From contig NZ_LBHV01000004.1 in NCBI RefSeq assembly GCF_001005825.1, positions 310,001 to 374,000 of the forward strand: a DNA stretch of 64,000 bases. The letters are read 5' to 3'. Source of the stretch: Rhizobium sp. LC145 (lineage in GTDB: Bacteria > Pseudomonadota > Alphaproteobacteria > Rhizobiales > Rhizobiaceae). Shown here piece by piece: positions 35,107 through 48,539 of this stretch. The first letter of the stretch is position 1. Each line of letters begins with the position of its first letter. Made by a program: the position numbers and the translations under genes. Under the pieces are notes generated by a model. The model saw nothing but the letters and a program-made list of their open reading frames with translations. It was not told the DNA's origin and searched no databases.

Positions 35107-35733
35107 ATGACGAAGGAAAGGACCAGACGCAAGCTGGAGCCGGAGCAGCGCCGGGCGGAAATCCTGCAGGCGGCATTCGCCTGTTTTTCCGAGCGCGGCT
35201 TCGCCGCCACCCGCATGGAGGATGTCGCCGCCCGCGCCGGCATCGCCAAGGGCACGGTCTACCTGCACTTCCCGGACAAGGAGGCCCTGTTCACCGCGCT
35301 CGTCTCCGGGGTCGCCTCGCCCATCCTCGGCGAAGTCGAGGCCATGCTTGCCACGCAGGATGTCTCACCCCGTTTCGTCGTCTCCATGTTCTACGCCCTT
35401 TTCGAGCGGGAAGTGCTCAATACCGACCGCCGCCATCTGCTGCGGCTGGTGATCGCCGAGGGCCCCATGTTCCCGCGGGTAACGGAATTCTACCATCGCG
35501 AGATCATCTCCAAGGGCCTTTCCATCCTGCGGCCGGTGCTGAAGCGGGCCGCCGAGAACGGCGAGCTGCGCAACCCTGCGCTTGCCGAAACCCCGCAGGT
35601 GGTGATGGCGCCGGCGCTGCTCGCCGTCATCTGGTCGACACTTTTCGAGCGCTATGAACCGCTCGATGCGCGAAAGCTGCTGGATGCCTTTCTCGACACC
35701 CTGTTCCTGCCGGAAGGAGGAACCTCGCCATGA
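35107..35733 (+). CDS. TetR/AcrR-family repressor of the efflux operon
   Basis: A 208-residue regulator. The helix-turn-helix covers about residues 15-60 (ILQAAFACFSERGFAATRMEDVAARAGIAKGTVYLHFPDKEALF). The C-terminal ligand domain is helical. ATG 35107 is chosen over an upstream TTG. The gene is first in an operon with the membrane fusion protein, ATPase and permease; its TGA overlaps the next ATG. The dyad just upstream makes autorepression likely, with an exported toxic compound as inducer. Confidence 0.94.
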   Translation: MTKERTRRKLEPEQRRAEILQAAFACFSERGFAATRMEDVAARAGIAKGTVYLHFPDKEALFTALVSGVASPILGEVEAMLATQDVSPRFVVSMFYALFEREVLNTDRRHLLRLVIAEGPMFPRVTEFYHREIISKGLSILRPVLKRAAENGELRNPALAETPQVVMAPALLAVIWSTLFERYEPLDARKLLDAFLDTLFLPEGGTSP

Positions 35734-36695
35734 AACGCATCGTGTTCATCGTCCTCATTGCCGTCGCGGCCCTTGCCGCCCTCCCCTTCTTCCTGCGGGA
35801 TGAGGCCCCGCGTCCCTATCAGGGCTGGGTGGAGGCGGACACGCTCTTCATCGGGGCCGAAAGCGTCGGACGGCTCGCCGCCGTCGATGTCGAGGAAGGC
35901 GGAACGGTCGCCGCCGACGCCTCTCTTTTCCGGCTCGATACCGAAAACGAGGAGGCCGCCGTTTCCGCCGCGCGTGCCGCGCTCGCCCGATCCCAGGCCG
36001 AACTCGATCTCGCCGAAGCCGCCCAGAAGCGGCCGGAGGAGATCGACGTGCTGCGCGCCTCGGAGCGTGAAGCGGTCGCCCAGCTCGAACTCTCGAAGCA
36101 GGAGCTGGCGCGCACCCGCTCGCTCGTCGCCAAGGGCACCGCCACCCAGGCTAGCCTCGACGTGGCGGTCGCCACCGAAGCGGCGAACCGCGCCTCGCTC
36201 GACAGCGCCCGCAGCCAGATCACGCTCGCCACGCTCCCCGCCCGCGAACAGGCCGTGCGCCAGGCGCGCGAGAACGTCGAGGCCGCGAAGGCCGAGCTTG
36301 CCTCCGCTGAGGCTGCACTTGCCAAGCGCGCCGTCTCCGCCCCTGCCGCCGGCAGCATCGAAAGGCTCTATTATCGCCTGGGCGAGGTCGTGCCCGCCGG
36401 CAGGCCTATCGTCGCCCTGCTGCCGCCGGAAAACGTCCGCATCCGCTTCTTCGTGCCGGAGACCGAGATAGCGAGGCTTTCGCTCAGTGAACCGATCCGC
36501 GTCACCTGCGATGCCTGCGAGCCGTCGGACGCCCGTATCAGCTTCATCGCGACGGAAGCGGAATTCACCCCGCCGGTCATCTACAGCATGGAGGAGCGCT
36601 CCAAGCTCGTCTATCGCGTCGAGGCGATCCCCGCTCAACCGGCGAAGCTGCGCCCCGGCCAGCCGGTCGATGTGGTTCCCGGAGCCGGATCATGA
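35730..36695 (+). CDS. HlyD/EmrA-like membrane fusion protein (ABC adaptor)
   Basis: A 321-residue periplasmic adaptor with an N-terminal anchor (residues 4-22). The first half of the lipoyl-like domain is at about 30-75, and an Ala/Glu/Arg-rich coiled-coil hairpin runs from about 76 to 195. The second lipoyl half follows (VSAPAAGSIERLYYRLGEVVPAG), then a beta-barrel. It resembles YbhG, the adaptor of the YbhFSR drug exporter. It overlaps tetR and the ATPase by ATGA, so the four genes are translationally coupled. It should connect the inner-membrane permease to an outer-membrane channel encoded elsewhere. Confidence 0.92.
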   Translation: MKRIVFIVLIAVAALAALPFFLRDEAPRPYQGWVEADTLFIGAESVGRLAAVDVEEGGTVAADASLFRLDTENEEAAVSAARAALARSQAELDLAEAAQKRPEEIDVLRASEREAVAQLELSKQELARTRSLVAKGTATQASLDVAVATEAANRASLDSARSQITLATLPAREQAVRQARENVEAAKAELASAEAALAKRAVSAPAAGSIERLYYRLGEVVPAGRPIVALLPPENVRIRFFVPETEIARLSLSEPIRVTCDACEPSDARISFIATEAEFTPPVIYSMEERSKLVYRVEAIPAQPAKLRPGQPVDVVPGAGS

Positions 36696-37630
36696 TCGCC
36701 GAGAACGCGCCCGAGGTCGTCATCGACGTCCATCACCTGACCAAGAGCTTCGGCGGTCGCAAAGTGGTCGATGACGTTTCCATGTCGGTCAGGAAGGGCC
36801 GCATTCATGGCTTTCTCGGACCCAACGGCTCCGGCAAGACGACCACGATCCGCATGCTCTGCGGGCTCTTGACGCCGGATAGCGGCACCGGCACCTGCCT
36901 CGGCTTCGATATCCTCACCGAAAGCGATCGCATCCGCCGCCGCGTCGGCTACATGACCCAGAAATTCTCGCTCTATCAGGACCTCTCGATCCGCGAGAAC
37001 CTGGAATTCGTGGCCCGCGTCTACGGCCTGCCCGATCCGCGCGAAAAGGCGGGCGCGGCAATCGAGCGCCTGGGTCTCAAGGGGCGCGAGAAGCAGCTTG
37101 CGGGCGAGCTTTCCGGCGGTTGGAAACAGCGCCTCGCGCTCGGCGCCTGCATCCTGCCGGAACCTGCGCTTCTCCTGTTGGACGAACCGACCGCCGGCGT
37201 CGATCCCAAGGCCCGGCGTGACTTCTGGAACGAGATCCATGCACTTGCTGCCGAAGGCCTCTCGGTGCTGGTCTCCACCCATTACATGGACGAGGCGGAG
37301 CGCTGCCACGAGATCGCCTATATCGCCTATGGCAAGCTTCTGGCCGAGGGCACGGTGGACGAAGTGATTGAAGGCACCGGCCTCGTCACCTTCACCGTCT
37401 CCGGTCCGGATGTGCACCGCCTCCAGTCCGAACTCGACGGCGTGCCGGGCATAGACATGATCGCCCCCTTCGGCACCAGCCTGCATGTCGCGGGCCGCGA
37501 TGCGGAAGAGCTGGAAAAGGCGATCGCCCCATGGCGCGACCGGCCGGGCCTCAAGTGGGAAAAGGGAGAGGCGACGCTCGAGGATGCCTTCATCGACCTG
37601 ATGCGTCGCTCGGAGGACAATTTCCGATGA
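36692..37630 (+). CDS. ABC transporter ATPase (YbhF/CcmA-like)
   Basis: A 312-residue single-ATPase subunit. Walker A is GPNGSGKTT, the signature is LSGGWKQRLALGA (with Trp-Lys replacing the usual QQ/MK), Walker B is LLLLDEPTAGVD and the switch His is in VSTHYMDEAERC. The C-terminal 80 residues form the extension typical of DrrA/YbhF-type drug exporters. YbhF of E. coli has two ATPase halves while this has one, so the complex should dimerise. Coupled to the adaptor upstream and permease downstream by ATGA overlaps. Confidence 0.94.
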   Translation: MIAENAPEVVIDVHHLTKSFGGRKVVDDVSMSVRKGRIHGFLGPNGSGKTTTIRMLCGLLTPDSGTGTCLGFDILTESDRIRRRVGYMTQKFSLYQDLSIRENLEFVARVYGLPDPREKAGAAIERLGLKGREKQLAGELSGGWKQRLALGACILPEPALLLLDEPTAGVDPKARRDFWNEIHALAAEGLSVLVSTHYMDEAERCHEIAYIAYGKLLAEGTVDEVIEGTGLVTFTVSGPDVHRLQSELDGVPGIDMIAPFGTSLHVAGRDAEELEKAIAPWRDRPGLKWEKGEATLEDAFIDLMRRSEDNFR

Positions 37631-38790
37631 GTGCGAACGGCCCGAACAACAGCAATAGTAACGGCAACGGAGGCTTCTTCGGCCGCTTCTGGGCGATGAC
37701 GGTCAAGGAATTCATCCAGATGACCCGCGACCGCATCACGCTCGCGACCATGATCATGATCCCGATCATGCAGCTTCTGCTGTTCGGCTTCGCGATCAAC
37801 ACGACACCGCACAACCTGCCGACCGCCGTGCTGATGCGCGAGAATACGGATATCGGCCGCTCCATTCTCGCAGCGCTTAAAAACACCGATTTCTTCGAGG
37901 TCCGCTCGGTCGTCACCCGCGCCGAGGACATGGACCGGCTGCTCGAATCCGGCGAGGCGCTCTTCGTCGTGGAAATTCCCGAAGGCTTCGAACGCAGTCT
38001 GAGGCGCGGCGATACCCCTGCCCTGCTGATCGCCGCCGATGCCACGGACCCGGTTGCGGCAAGCTCGGCGCTCGGCGCGCTTTCCGGCATCGTCACATCC
38101 GCGCTCGCCGGCGATCGGCAGGTGGAGTTCGCCGAACCGGCAAAACCGGCCTTCGAGGTCATCCAGCACCGGCGCTACAACCCGGCCGGCTCCTCAACGC
38201 TCAACATCGTGCCCGGCCTGCTCGGCACCATCCTGACGATGACGCTCTTGATCTTCACCGCCCTTTCGGTGACGCGCGAGACGGAACGCGGCACCATGGA
38301 AAACCTGCTTTCCATGCCCATCAAACCGCTGGAGATCATGCTCGGCAAGATCACGCCCTACGTTTTGATCGGGCTCATCCAGGCGCTCATCATCATCGCC
38401 GCCGGCATCCTGGTGTTTCAGGTGCCGATCATCGGCCATCCGGCCGCGCTCGCCGCCATCACGGCTCTCTTCGTCATCACCAACCTGTCGATCGGCTACA
38501 CCTTCTCCACCATGGCCACGAACCAGTTGCAGGCCATGCAGATGGCGATGATGTTCTTCCTGCCGAACATCCTGCTCTCCGGCTTCATGTTTCCTTTCGC
38601 CGGCATGCCGCGCTGGGCGCAGTGGATCGGCGAGGCGCTCCCCCTCACCCATTATCTCCGCGTCGTGCGCGCCGTCATGCTGAAGGGCGCGGAAATCGGC
38701 ACGCTCGCCTATGATACGGCAGCACTCGCCGGTCTCACCCTCATCGCCATGCTGATCGCGGTGCGCCGCTTCCGCCGCACGCTGGATTGA
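37627..38790 (+). CDS. ABC-2 type permease (YbhS/YbhR-like)
   Basis: A 387-residue inner-membrane protein. The N-terminal 15 residues are Asn/Ser/Gly-rich. One helix follows (TMIMIPIMQLLLFGFAI), then a large periplasmic domain (about 60-190), then five C-terminal helices. The segment RETERGTMENLLSMPIKPLEIMLGK is the ABC-2 signature. Start ATG 37627 overlaps the ATPase stop. Related operons encode two permeases (YbhS and YbhR); only one is present here, so the transporter is probably a homodimer or uses a partner from elsewhere. The next gene, 129 bases on, belongs to a different unit. Confidence 0.93.
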   Translation: MSANGPNNSNSNGNGGFFGRFWAMTVKEFIQMTRDRITLATMIMIPIMQLLLFGFAINTTPHNLPTAVLMRENTDIGRSILAALKNTDFFEVRSVVTRAEDMDRLLESGEALFVVEIPEGFERSLRRGDTPALLIAADATDPVAASSALGALSGIVTSALAGDRQVEFAEPAKPAFEVIQHRRYNPAGSSTLNIVPGLLGTILTMTLLIFTALSVTRETERGTMENLLSMPIKPLEIMLGKITPYVLIGLIQALIIIAAGILVFQVPIIGHPAALAAITALFVITNLSIGYTFSTMATNQLQAMQMAMMFFLPNILLSGFMFPFAGMPRWAQWIGEALPLTHYLRVVRAVMLKGAEIGTLAYDTAALAGLTLIAMLIAVRRFRRTLD

Positions 38791-38919
38791 GCCCCACCTT
38801 GCTTTCTTTGCGTGCATTGCAGAAAATCCCAACCGGAATCCTCTTGACCCTTGATCTGCGCCGGCCGACAGGGAACGTCGAAATCAAGGCTGGAAACATC
38901 AAGGCCAGAAAGATCAGGA

Positions 38920-41337
38920 ATGTCGAAAGGCTCCGCAACCGAACTGAAGCACGGGCAGGATAGCGCCACCCCGGCCGATCCTGTTTTCGGCTATGCGGCC
39001 CTGCCGGGCGTCCCCGACGAGATGCAGGACGCCGACGGCAATATCCGGCCCGTCTGGCGAAACCTCATCTCGGCGCTTGGCCGCATGCCCGAAAGCGAGC
39101 TGCAGGAGCGCTTTGCCCGCGCCGACCGTTATCTTCGCGATGCCGGCGTCTTCTACCGCACCTACGGCACCGAAAGCGGCAGCGAGCGGGAATGGCCGAT
39201 CTCCCACATTCCGGTGCTGATCGACGGCCGTGAATGGGAAGCGGTCTCGAAAGGCCTCATCCAGCGCGCGAACCTCCTCGAAGCCATCATGGGCGATCTC
39301 TACGGTGAGAACCTCCTGGTGCGGGAAGGTTTCCTGCCCCCGGCGCTGGTGGCGGGCAATCCGGAATTCCTGCGCCCGCTGGTGGGCGTCAAGCCGGCCG
39401 ATGGCCACTACCTGCACTTCTGCTCCTTCGAGATCGGACGAGGGCCGGACGGCAACTGGTGGGTCCTGGCGGATCGCACGCAGGCGCCCTCCGGCGCGGG
39501 TTTCGCGCTGGAGAACCGCGTCGCCACCACTCGCGCCCTTTCCGATATCTACGCCGAAACCCATGTGCATCGGCTCGCCTCCTTCTTCGGCGCCTTCCGC
39601 GATGCGTTGCAGGCGAAGAAGAAATATCCGGACGACCGCATCGCGGTCCTCACCCCCGGCCCCGCCAACGAAACCTATTTCGAGCACGCCTATATCGCCC
39701 GCTATCTCGGTTTCATGCTGCTGGAGGGGGAGGATCTGACCGTCGTCAACGACCGGGTGATGGTGCGCACCGTCGCAGGCCTCAAGCCCATCAGCGTACT
39801 CTGGCGCCGCCTCGACGCCTCCTTCGCCGATCCGCTCGAACTCGACCAGAACTCCCATATCGGCACGCCCGGCATGGTGCAGGCGCTGCGCTCCGGCTCG
39901 GTGACGCTCGTCAACGCGCTGGGTTCCGGCATCCTCGAAACCCGCGCTCTGCTCGCCTTCACGCCGGCCATCTGCCGCCGGCTCATTGGCGAAGACCTCC
40001 TGATGTCCTCGATTGCCACCTGGTGGTGCGGGCAGAAGGCTGAGCGGGATCATGTGGCGGAAAACATCGACCGGATGGTCATCGGCCCCGCCTATTCACG
40101 GCTGCCCTTCTTCGATGACGACGGCCAGTCGGTCGCCGGCTCCGGGCTGCGCGAAACGGCAAAGGGCTCGATCGCGGATTGGCTCGCCTCCGACGGCGCA
40201 AGGCTCGTCGGCCAGGAAGCCGTGACCCTTTCCACCACGCCGGCCTACGTCAACGGCAGGCTGATCCCGCGGCCGATGTCGCTGCGCGTCTTCGCGGCCC
40301 GCACCGAGCACGGCTGGCAGATCATGCCGGGCGGCTTTGCCCGCATCGGCTCCGGCGACGACGTGGCGGCGATCGCCATGCAGGCAGGCGGCACGGCAGC
40401 CGACGTCTGGATCGTTTCCGACAAGCCGGTCGCCAGACCGACGTTGCTGCCGCCGGAGGAAAGCTTCAACCGCAACATGCCGGGCAGCCTGCCGAGCCGG
40501 GCCGCCGACAACCTCTACTGGCTCGGCCGCTATATCGAGCGGGCGGAAGGGGCGCTGCGCATCCTGCGCGCCTGGCACCTGCGCTATGCGGAATCGGCAG
40601 ATCCGAGCCAGCCGCTGCTGGCCGATGTCGCCCGCTATCTCGAAAAGACTGGCATCGACATGCAAAGAGCGGTGCCTGCGCCGCTGCTGCGCAATATCGA
40701 TAGCGCCATCGGCTCGGCCAGCAATATCCGCGACCGCTTCTCGCCGGATGGCTGGCTGGCGCTGACCGATCTCGCCAAAACCGCCCGCCGCTTCCACGAA
40801 ACCGTGCAGTCGGGTGATGACGCCGCCCATGCCATGACCGTCCTCTTGCGCAAGCTGGCGGGTTTTGCCGGCCTCGTGCACGAGAACATGTATCGCTTCA
40901 CCGGCTGGCGCTTCCTGTCGATCGGCCGGCATCTCGAACGCGGCCTGCATATGACCCGTCTGCTCGGCCACATGTTCGGGAAGGATGCTCCGGATGGCTC
41001 GCTCGACATGCTGATCGAGATCGGCGACAGCGTCATGACCCACCGCCGGCGCTATAACGTCAACACCGCCCGGCTGACGGTGGCCGATCTCCTGGCGCTC
41101 GATCCCTTGAATCCGCGTTCGATCCTCTTCCAGTTGAATGAGATCCGCGCGGACGTCGAGCAATTGCCGAACGCGCTCGTCAACGGCCAGATGTCGCCCT
41201 TCTATCGCGAGGCTATGCGGCTGCATTCCACTTTGGCTGTCATGACGCCGGAAGCCATGTCGGAGGAGATATTCCGCAAATTTGAGCTCGAACTGGAAAG
41301 CCTGTCCGATCTCCTAGGACGGACTTACTTCCACTAA
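38920..41337 (+). CDS. Circularly permuted ATP-grasp and alpha-E domain fusion protein
   Basis: An 805-residue protein combining two domains. Residues about 60-470 form the circularly permuted ATP-grasp (DUF404/DUF407) part, with VLTPGPANETYFEHAYIARYLG and WRRLDASFADPLELDQNSHIGTPG. Residues about 490-800 form the alpha-helical alpha-E (DUF403) part, starting near SRAADNLYWLGRYIERAEGALRIL. ATP-grasp enzymes of this type are predicted amidoligases that build or attach peptides. The next gene, a transglutaminase-like protease, overlaps by one base, the usual partner. The start ATG 38920 is internal to a longer frame; AGGA lies very close, so the start is moderately certain. Confidence 0.9.
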   Translation: MSKGSATELKHGQDSATPADPVFGYAALPGVPDEMQDADGNIRPVWRNLISALGRMPESELQERFARADRYLRDAGVFYRTYGTESGSEREWPISHIPVLIDGREWEAVSKGLIQRANLLEAIMGDLYGENLLVREGFLPPALVAGNPEFLRPLVGVKPADGHYLHFCSFEIGRGPDGNWWVLADRTQAPSGAGFALENRVATTRALSDIYAETHVHRLASFFGAFRDALQAKKKYPDDRIAVLTPGPANETYFEHAYIARYLGFMLLEGEDLTVVNDRVMVRTVAGLKPISVLWRRLDASFADPLELDQNSHIGTPGMVQALRSGSVTLVNALGSGILETRALLAFTPAICRRLIGEDLLMSSIATWWCGQKAERDHVAENIDRMVIGPAYSRLPFFDDDGQSVAGSGLRETAKGSIADWLASDGARLVGQEAVTLSTTPAYVNGRLIPRPMSLRVFAARTEHGWQIMPGGFARIGSGDDVAAIAMQAGGTAADVWIVSDKPVARPTLLPPEESFNRNMPGSLPSRAADNLYWLGRYIERAEGALRILRAWHLRYAESADPSQPLLADVARYLEKTGIDMQRAVPAPLLRNIDSAIGSASNIRDRFSPDGWLALTDLAKTARRFHETVQSGDDAAHAMTVLLRKLAGFAGLVHENMYRFTGWRFLSIGRHLERGLHMTRLLGHMFGKDAPDGSLDMLIEIGDSVMTHRRRYNVNTARLTVADLLALDPLNPRSILFQLNEIRADVEQLPNALVNGQMSPFYREAMRLHSTLAVMTPEAMSEEIFRKFELELESLSDLLGRTYFH

Positions 41338-42218
41338 TGCTGTACGATCTGACGCTTCATATGGGCTATGCCTACGATGTTCCAGCATCCGGAGCCCGGC
41401 ATGTCATCCGCGTCATGCCGCTTTCGCTGCCGGACCGGCAGCGGCTGGTCGCCGGCTCGCTCTCCATCTCCCCTGCGGCCGACGAGAGAACCGCCTTCCT
41501 CGATTTCTTCGGCCAGCAGGCGACCTCCATTCTGGTGCGTGCGCCGCATGACCGGCTGGATATCCGCATGCAGGCCCGTGTCATGGTCGAAAACCAGCCG
41601 ATCACCGCCGACCTTTCACCGGAGCTTGCAAGGCTGCCCGAGGAGCTTGCGGCGGTCTGGTCGATCGATGCCGCCTCCCCGCACCATCTCGCGGCTGCGA
41701 GCCCGCGCCTTCCTCAGGAGGCCGAAATCGCCGCCTATGCCCGCGAGCTGGTGGAGCCCGGCCGGACGGTGCGGGAAATCGCGCTCTCGCTCTGCGCCCG
41801 CATCCACCGGGATTTCACCTACGATCCGGAAGCGACCACGGTCGATACGACGCCGGGCGAGGCCTTCCGGTTGAAACGCGGCGTCTGCCAGGATTTCGCC
41901 CATGTGATGATCGTGGCGCTGAGAAGCCTTGGCATTCCAGCCGGTTATGTCAGCGGTTTCCTGCGCACCATCCCGCCACCCGGCAAGGAGCGGCTGGAAG
42001 GGGCGGATGCCATGCATGCCTGGGTGCGTGTCTGGTGCGGCGGCGTCATGGGCTATGTCGAGCTGGACCCCACCAACGACATGCCGGCGGGCAGCGACCA
42101 CATCGTCGTCGGCTATGGACGCGATTATTCCGACATCGCCCCCGTCATCGGCGTTCTCAAGGGTTACGGCAACCAGAAAAGCATCCAGGCGGTCGATGTT
42201 GTCCCGGTGAACCAATAA
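41337..42218 (+). CDS. Transglutaminase-like cysteine protease with BTL N-terminal domain
   Basis: A 293-residue protein. Residues 1-90 match the bacterial transglutaminase-like N-terminal beta domain. The catalytic triad is visible: Cys184 in KRGVCQDFAHV, His227 in DAMHAWV and Asp244 in ELDPTND. These proteins are thought to cleave or form amide bonds, and they co-occur with ATP-grasp/alpha-E proteins. The ATG uses the last A of the upstream TAA. No signal peptide is seen, so it should act in the cytoplasm. The Anbu (proteasome-like) gene often found in such clusters is not next to it here. Confidence 0.91.
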   Translation: MLYDLTLHMGYAYDVPASGARHVIRVMPLSLPDRQRLVAGSLSISPAADERTAFLDFFGQQATSILVRAPHDRLDIRMQARVMVENQPITADLSPELARLPEELAAVWSIDAASPHHLAAASPRLPQEAEIAAYARELVEPGRTVREIALSLCARIHRDFTYDPEATTVDTTPGEAFRLKRGVCQDFAHVMIVALRSLGIPAGYVSGFLRTIPPPGKERLEGADAMHAWVRVWCGGVMGYVELDPTNDMPAGSDHIVVGYGRDYSDIAPVIGVLKGYGNQKSIQAVDVVPVNQ

Positions 42219-42379
42219 ATCCCCCTAAAAATTACAGGGATAACGCGCAATAGACCGATTTTGGCACTGATTCAGCCGATCGTTAAAATGCCGCCTGTTT
42301 CCTTAAGCCTCGATACACCCGCTTGCCCTAATGGCTCCCATAGGCATTGGGGTTGTCCTTCACGAATGGGACTGGGGTT

Positions 42380-43603
42380 ATGAGAAACTGCTTTTCGATC
42401 GCGCGGTTCGCGAAGGACCGCGGCGGCAATTTCGGCATGATGACTGCAATATTGCTCCCGGTATCGCTGGGAGTGGGTGGCGTGGCGATGGATCTCGTCC
42501 GCGCCTCAGAACTGCGCACGCAAATGCAGGCGGCAGCCGATGCAGCGGCTCTGTCCGCCGCCTCCGCCATGGCCTACAAGGAGGCTTCCGAAGCGGAAGC
42601 CGTAAGGGTGGGGCAGGATACCAACTCGAGCTCGCTGGCCCATTCTCAGGCCGCTCCCGACGATACCGCGGACCGGCTCAAGCAAATGCAGGAGGAGATC
42701 GGCAAGGATACGGACGTGCGGGTCACCAAGACCAATACGCCATCCGGCGAGATCTATGGCGTCACCATCACGTCCAGTTTCGACATGGGCCTCAATCCGC
42801 TCACGACGCTGCTCGGCAAATCCACCATGACGGTTGCCGTCACCAGCTCGGCGGTGAGCACCGCGGTCACCGAAAGCCCGGTCTCGATGTATCTCGCTCT
42901 TGACCGCTCGGGCTCCATGTCCTTCAAGACGGACACTCGGCATCCGACGAAATCAAGCTGCGACAACTATACGAGCAAGTCCTGGCCGAATACCACGGGA
43001 TCGAAAAACCCCTGCTACCTCCGCAAGATCGAAGCGCTCCAGACCGCCGCAGACGCGCTCTTCGCGGGCATGGAAACAGCCGACCCGAAAGGTAACCTCG
43101 TGCGGATCGGAGCGGTCTCCTACACGCACCAGACCCAATCCGCCCAGAAGATCGAATGGGGCGTGACCAAGGCCAAAGCCTATGTGGACGCCCTGCCCTA
43201 CAAGCCGGAAGGCGGCACCGATGCAAGCGGCGCGATGCAGGCAGCCTACGATGCGCTGAAGACGCAAAACAAGACCGAAGCGGATGCCCACAAGTCCAAG
43301 GAGCACGAGGCCTTTACGCGCTACATTCTCCTGATGACCGACGGCGAAATGACGGGCAACAGCTCGACGTGGAATTCCGCCCTCGACAAGAAGACACGCG
43401 ACCTTTGCACGACCGCCAAGAAGGACGGCATCATCATCTTCTCCGTCGCCTTCATGGCTCCGGAGAAAGGCCAGAAGCTTCTCAGCGATTGCGCCAGCGG
43501 AGCGGAGAACTACTACCAGCCGGACAATATGGAACAGCTCGTCAAGGATTTCGGCGAGATCGCCGCCAAGGCCAACAAGACGGTGCCGCGCCTCACCAAC
43601 TGA
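42380..43603 (+). CDS. TadE/TadG-family protein with von Willebrand factor A domain
   Basis: A 407-residue membrane-anchored protein. Residues 12-40 (DRGGNFGMMTAILLPVSLG...) are the Tad-like N-terminal helix that resembles a pilin leader. After it comes QMQAAADAAALSAASAMA, as in TadG. The VWA domain starts near residue 165, with the metal-binding MIDAS motif DRSGSMS at 175-181, later GTDASGAM and LLMTDGEM. TadG is a minor pilus-assembly protein of Flp/Tad type IVb pili, but no other tad gene is near. The start is ATG 42380; the longer frame from 42347 lacks a ribosome site. A terminator follows. Confidence 0.9.
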   Translation: MRNCFSIARFAKDRGGNFGMMTAILLPVSLGVGGVAMDLVRASELRTQMQAAADAAALSAASAMAYKEASEAEAVRVGQDTNSSSLAHSQAAPDDTADRLKQMQEEIGKDTDVRVTKTNTPSGEIYGVTITSSFDMGLNPLTTLLGKSTMTVAVTSSAVSTAVTESPVSMYLALDRSGSMSFKTDTRHPTKSSCDNYTSKSWPNTTGSKNPCYLRKIEALQTAADALFAGMETADPKGNLVRIGAVSYTHQTQSAQKIEWGVTKAKAYVDALPYKPEGGTDASGAMQAAYDALKTQNKTEADAHKSKEHEAFTRYILLMTDGEMTGNSSTWNSALDKKTRDLCTTAKKDGIIIFSVAFMAPEKGQKLLSDCASGAENYYQPDNMEQLVKDFGEIAAKANKTVPRLTN

Positions 43604-43628
43604 TCGGCTTGGTTATCGGAATGCTCAC

Positions 43629-43657
43629 GCTCCCGCCGTTCCTCGGCGGGAGCTTTT
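43629..43657 (+). terminator. Rho-independent terminator after the TadG-like gene
   Basis: GCTCCCGCCG (43629-43638) pairs with CGGCGGGAGC (43644-43653) around a five-base loop, followed by TTTTCG. It separates the TadG-like gene from the glycogen operon. Confidence 0.92.
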
Positions 43658-43843
43658 CGTTTGTCCGAACGGATACACCGAGCGGATACTTCGGAAGGAT
43701 GCTCCGGCGTAATTCGCCGTTATCAAATCCTGTGTTGCCAGCGCCTCGCAACGGTGCATAAACTGTCGGTCCACATGGTCGAACCTCATGGAATTCCTCC
43801 AGACCCGTCCACACCCGTTGCTCCCAAAAACGCTGGCGATCTA

Positions 43844-48519
<4,676 letters not shown>

Positions 48520-48539
48520 GACAAACGGGAGGGGAACTG

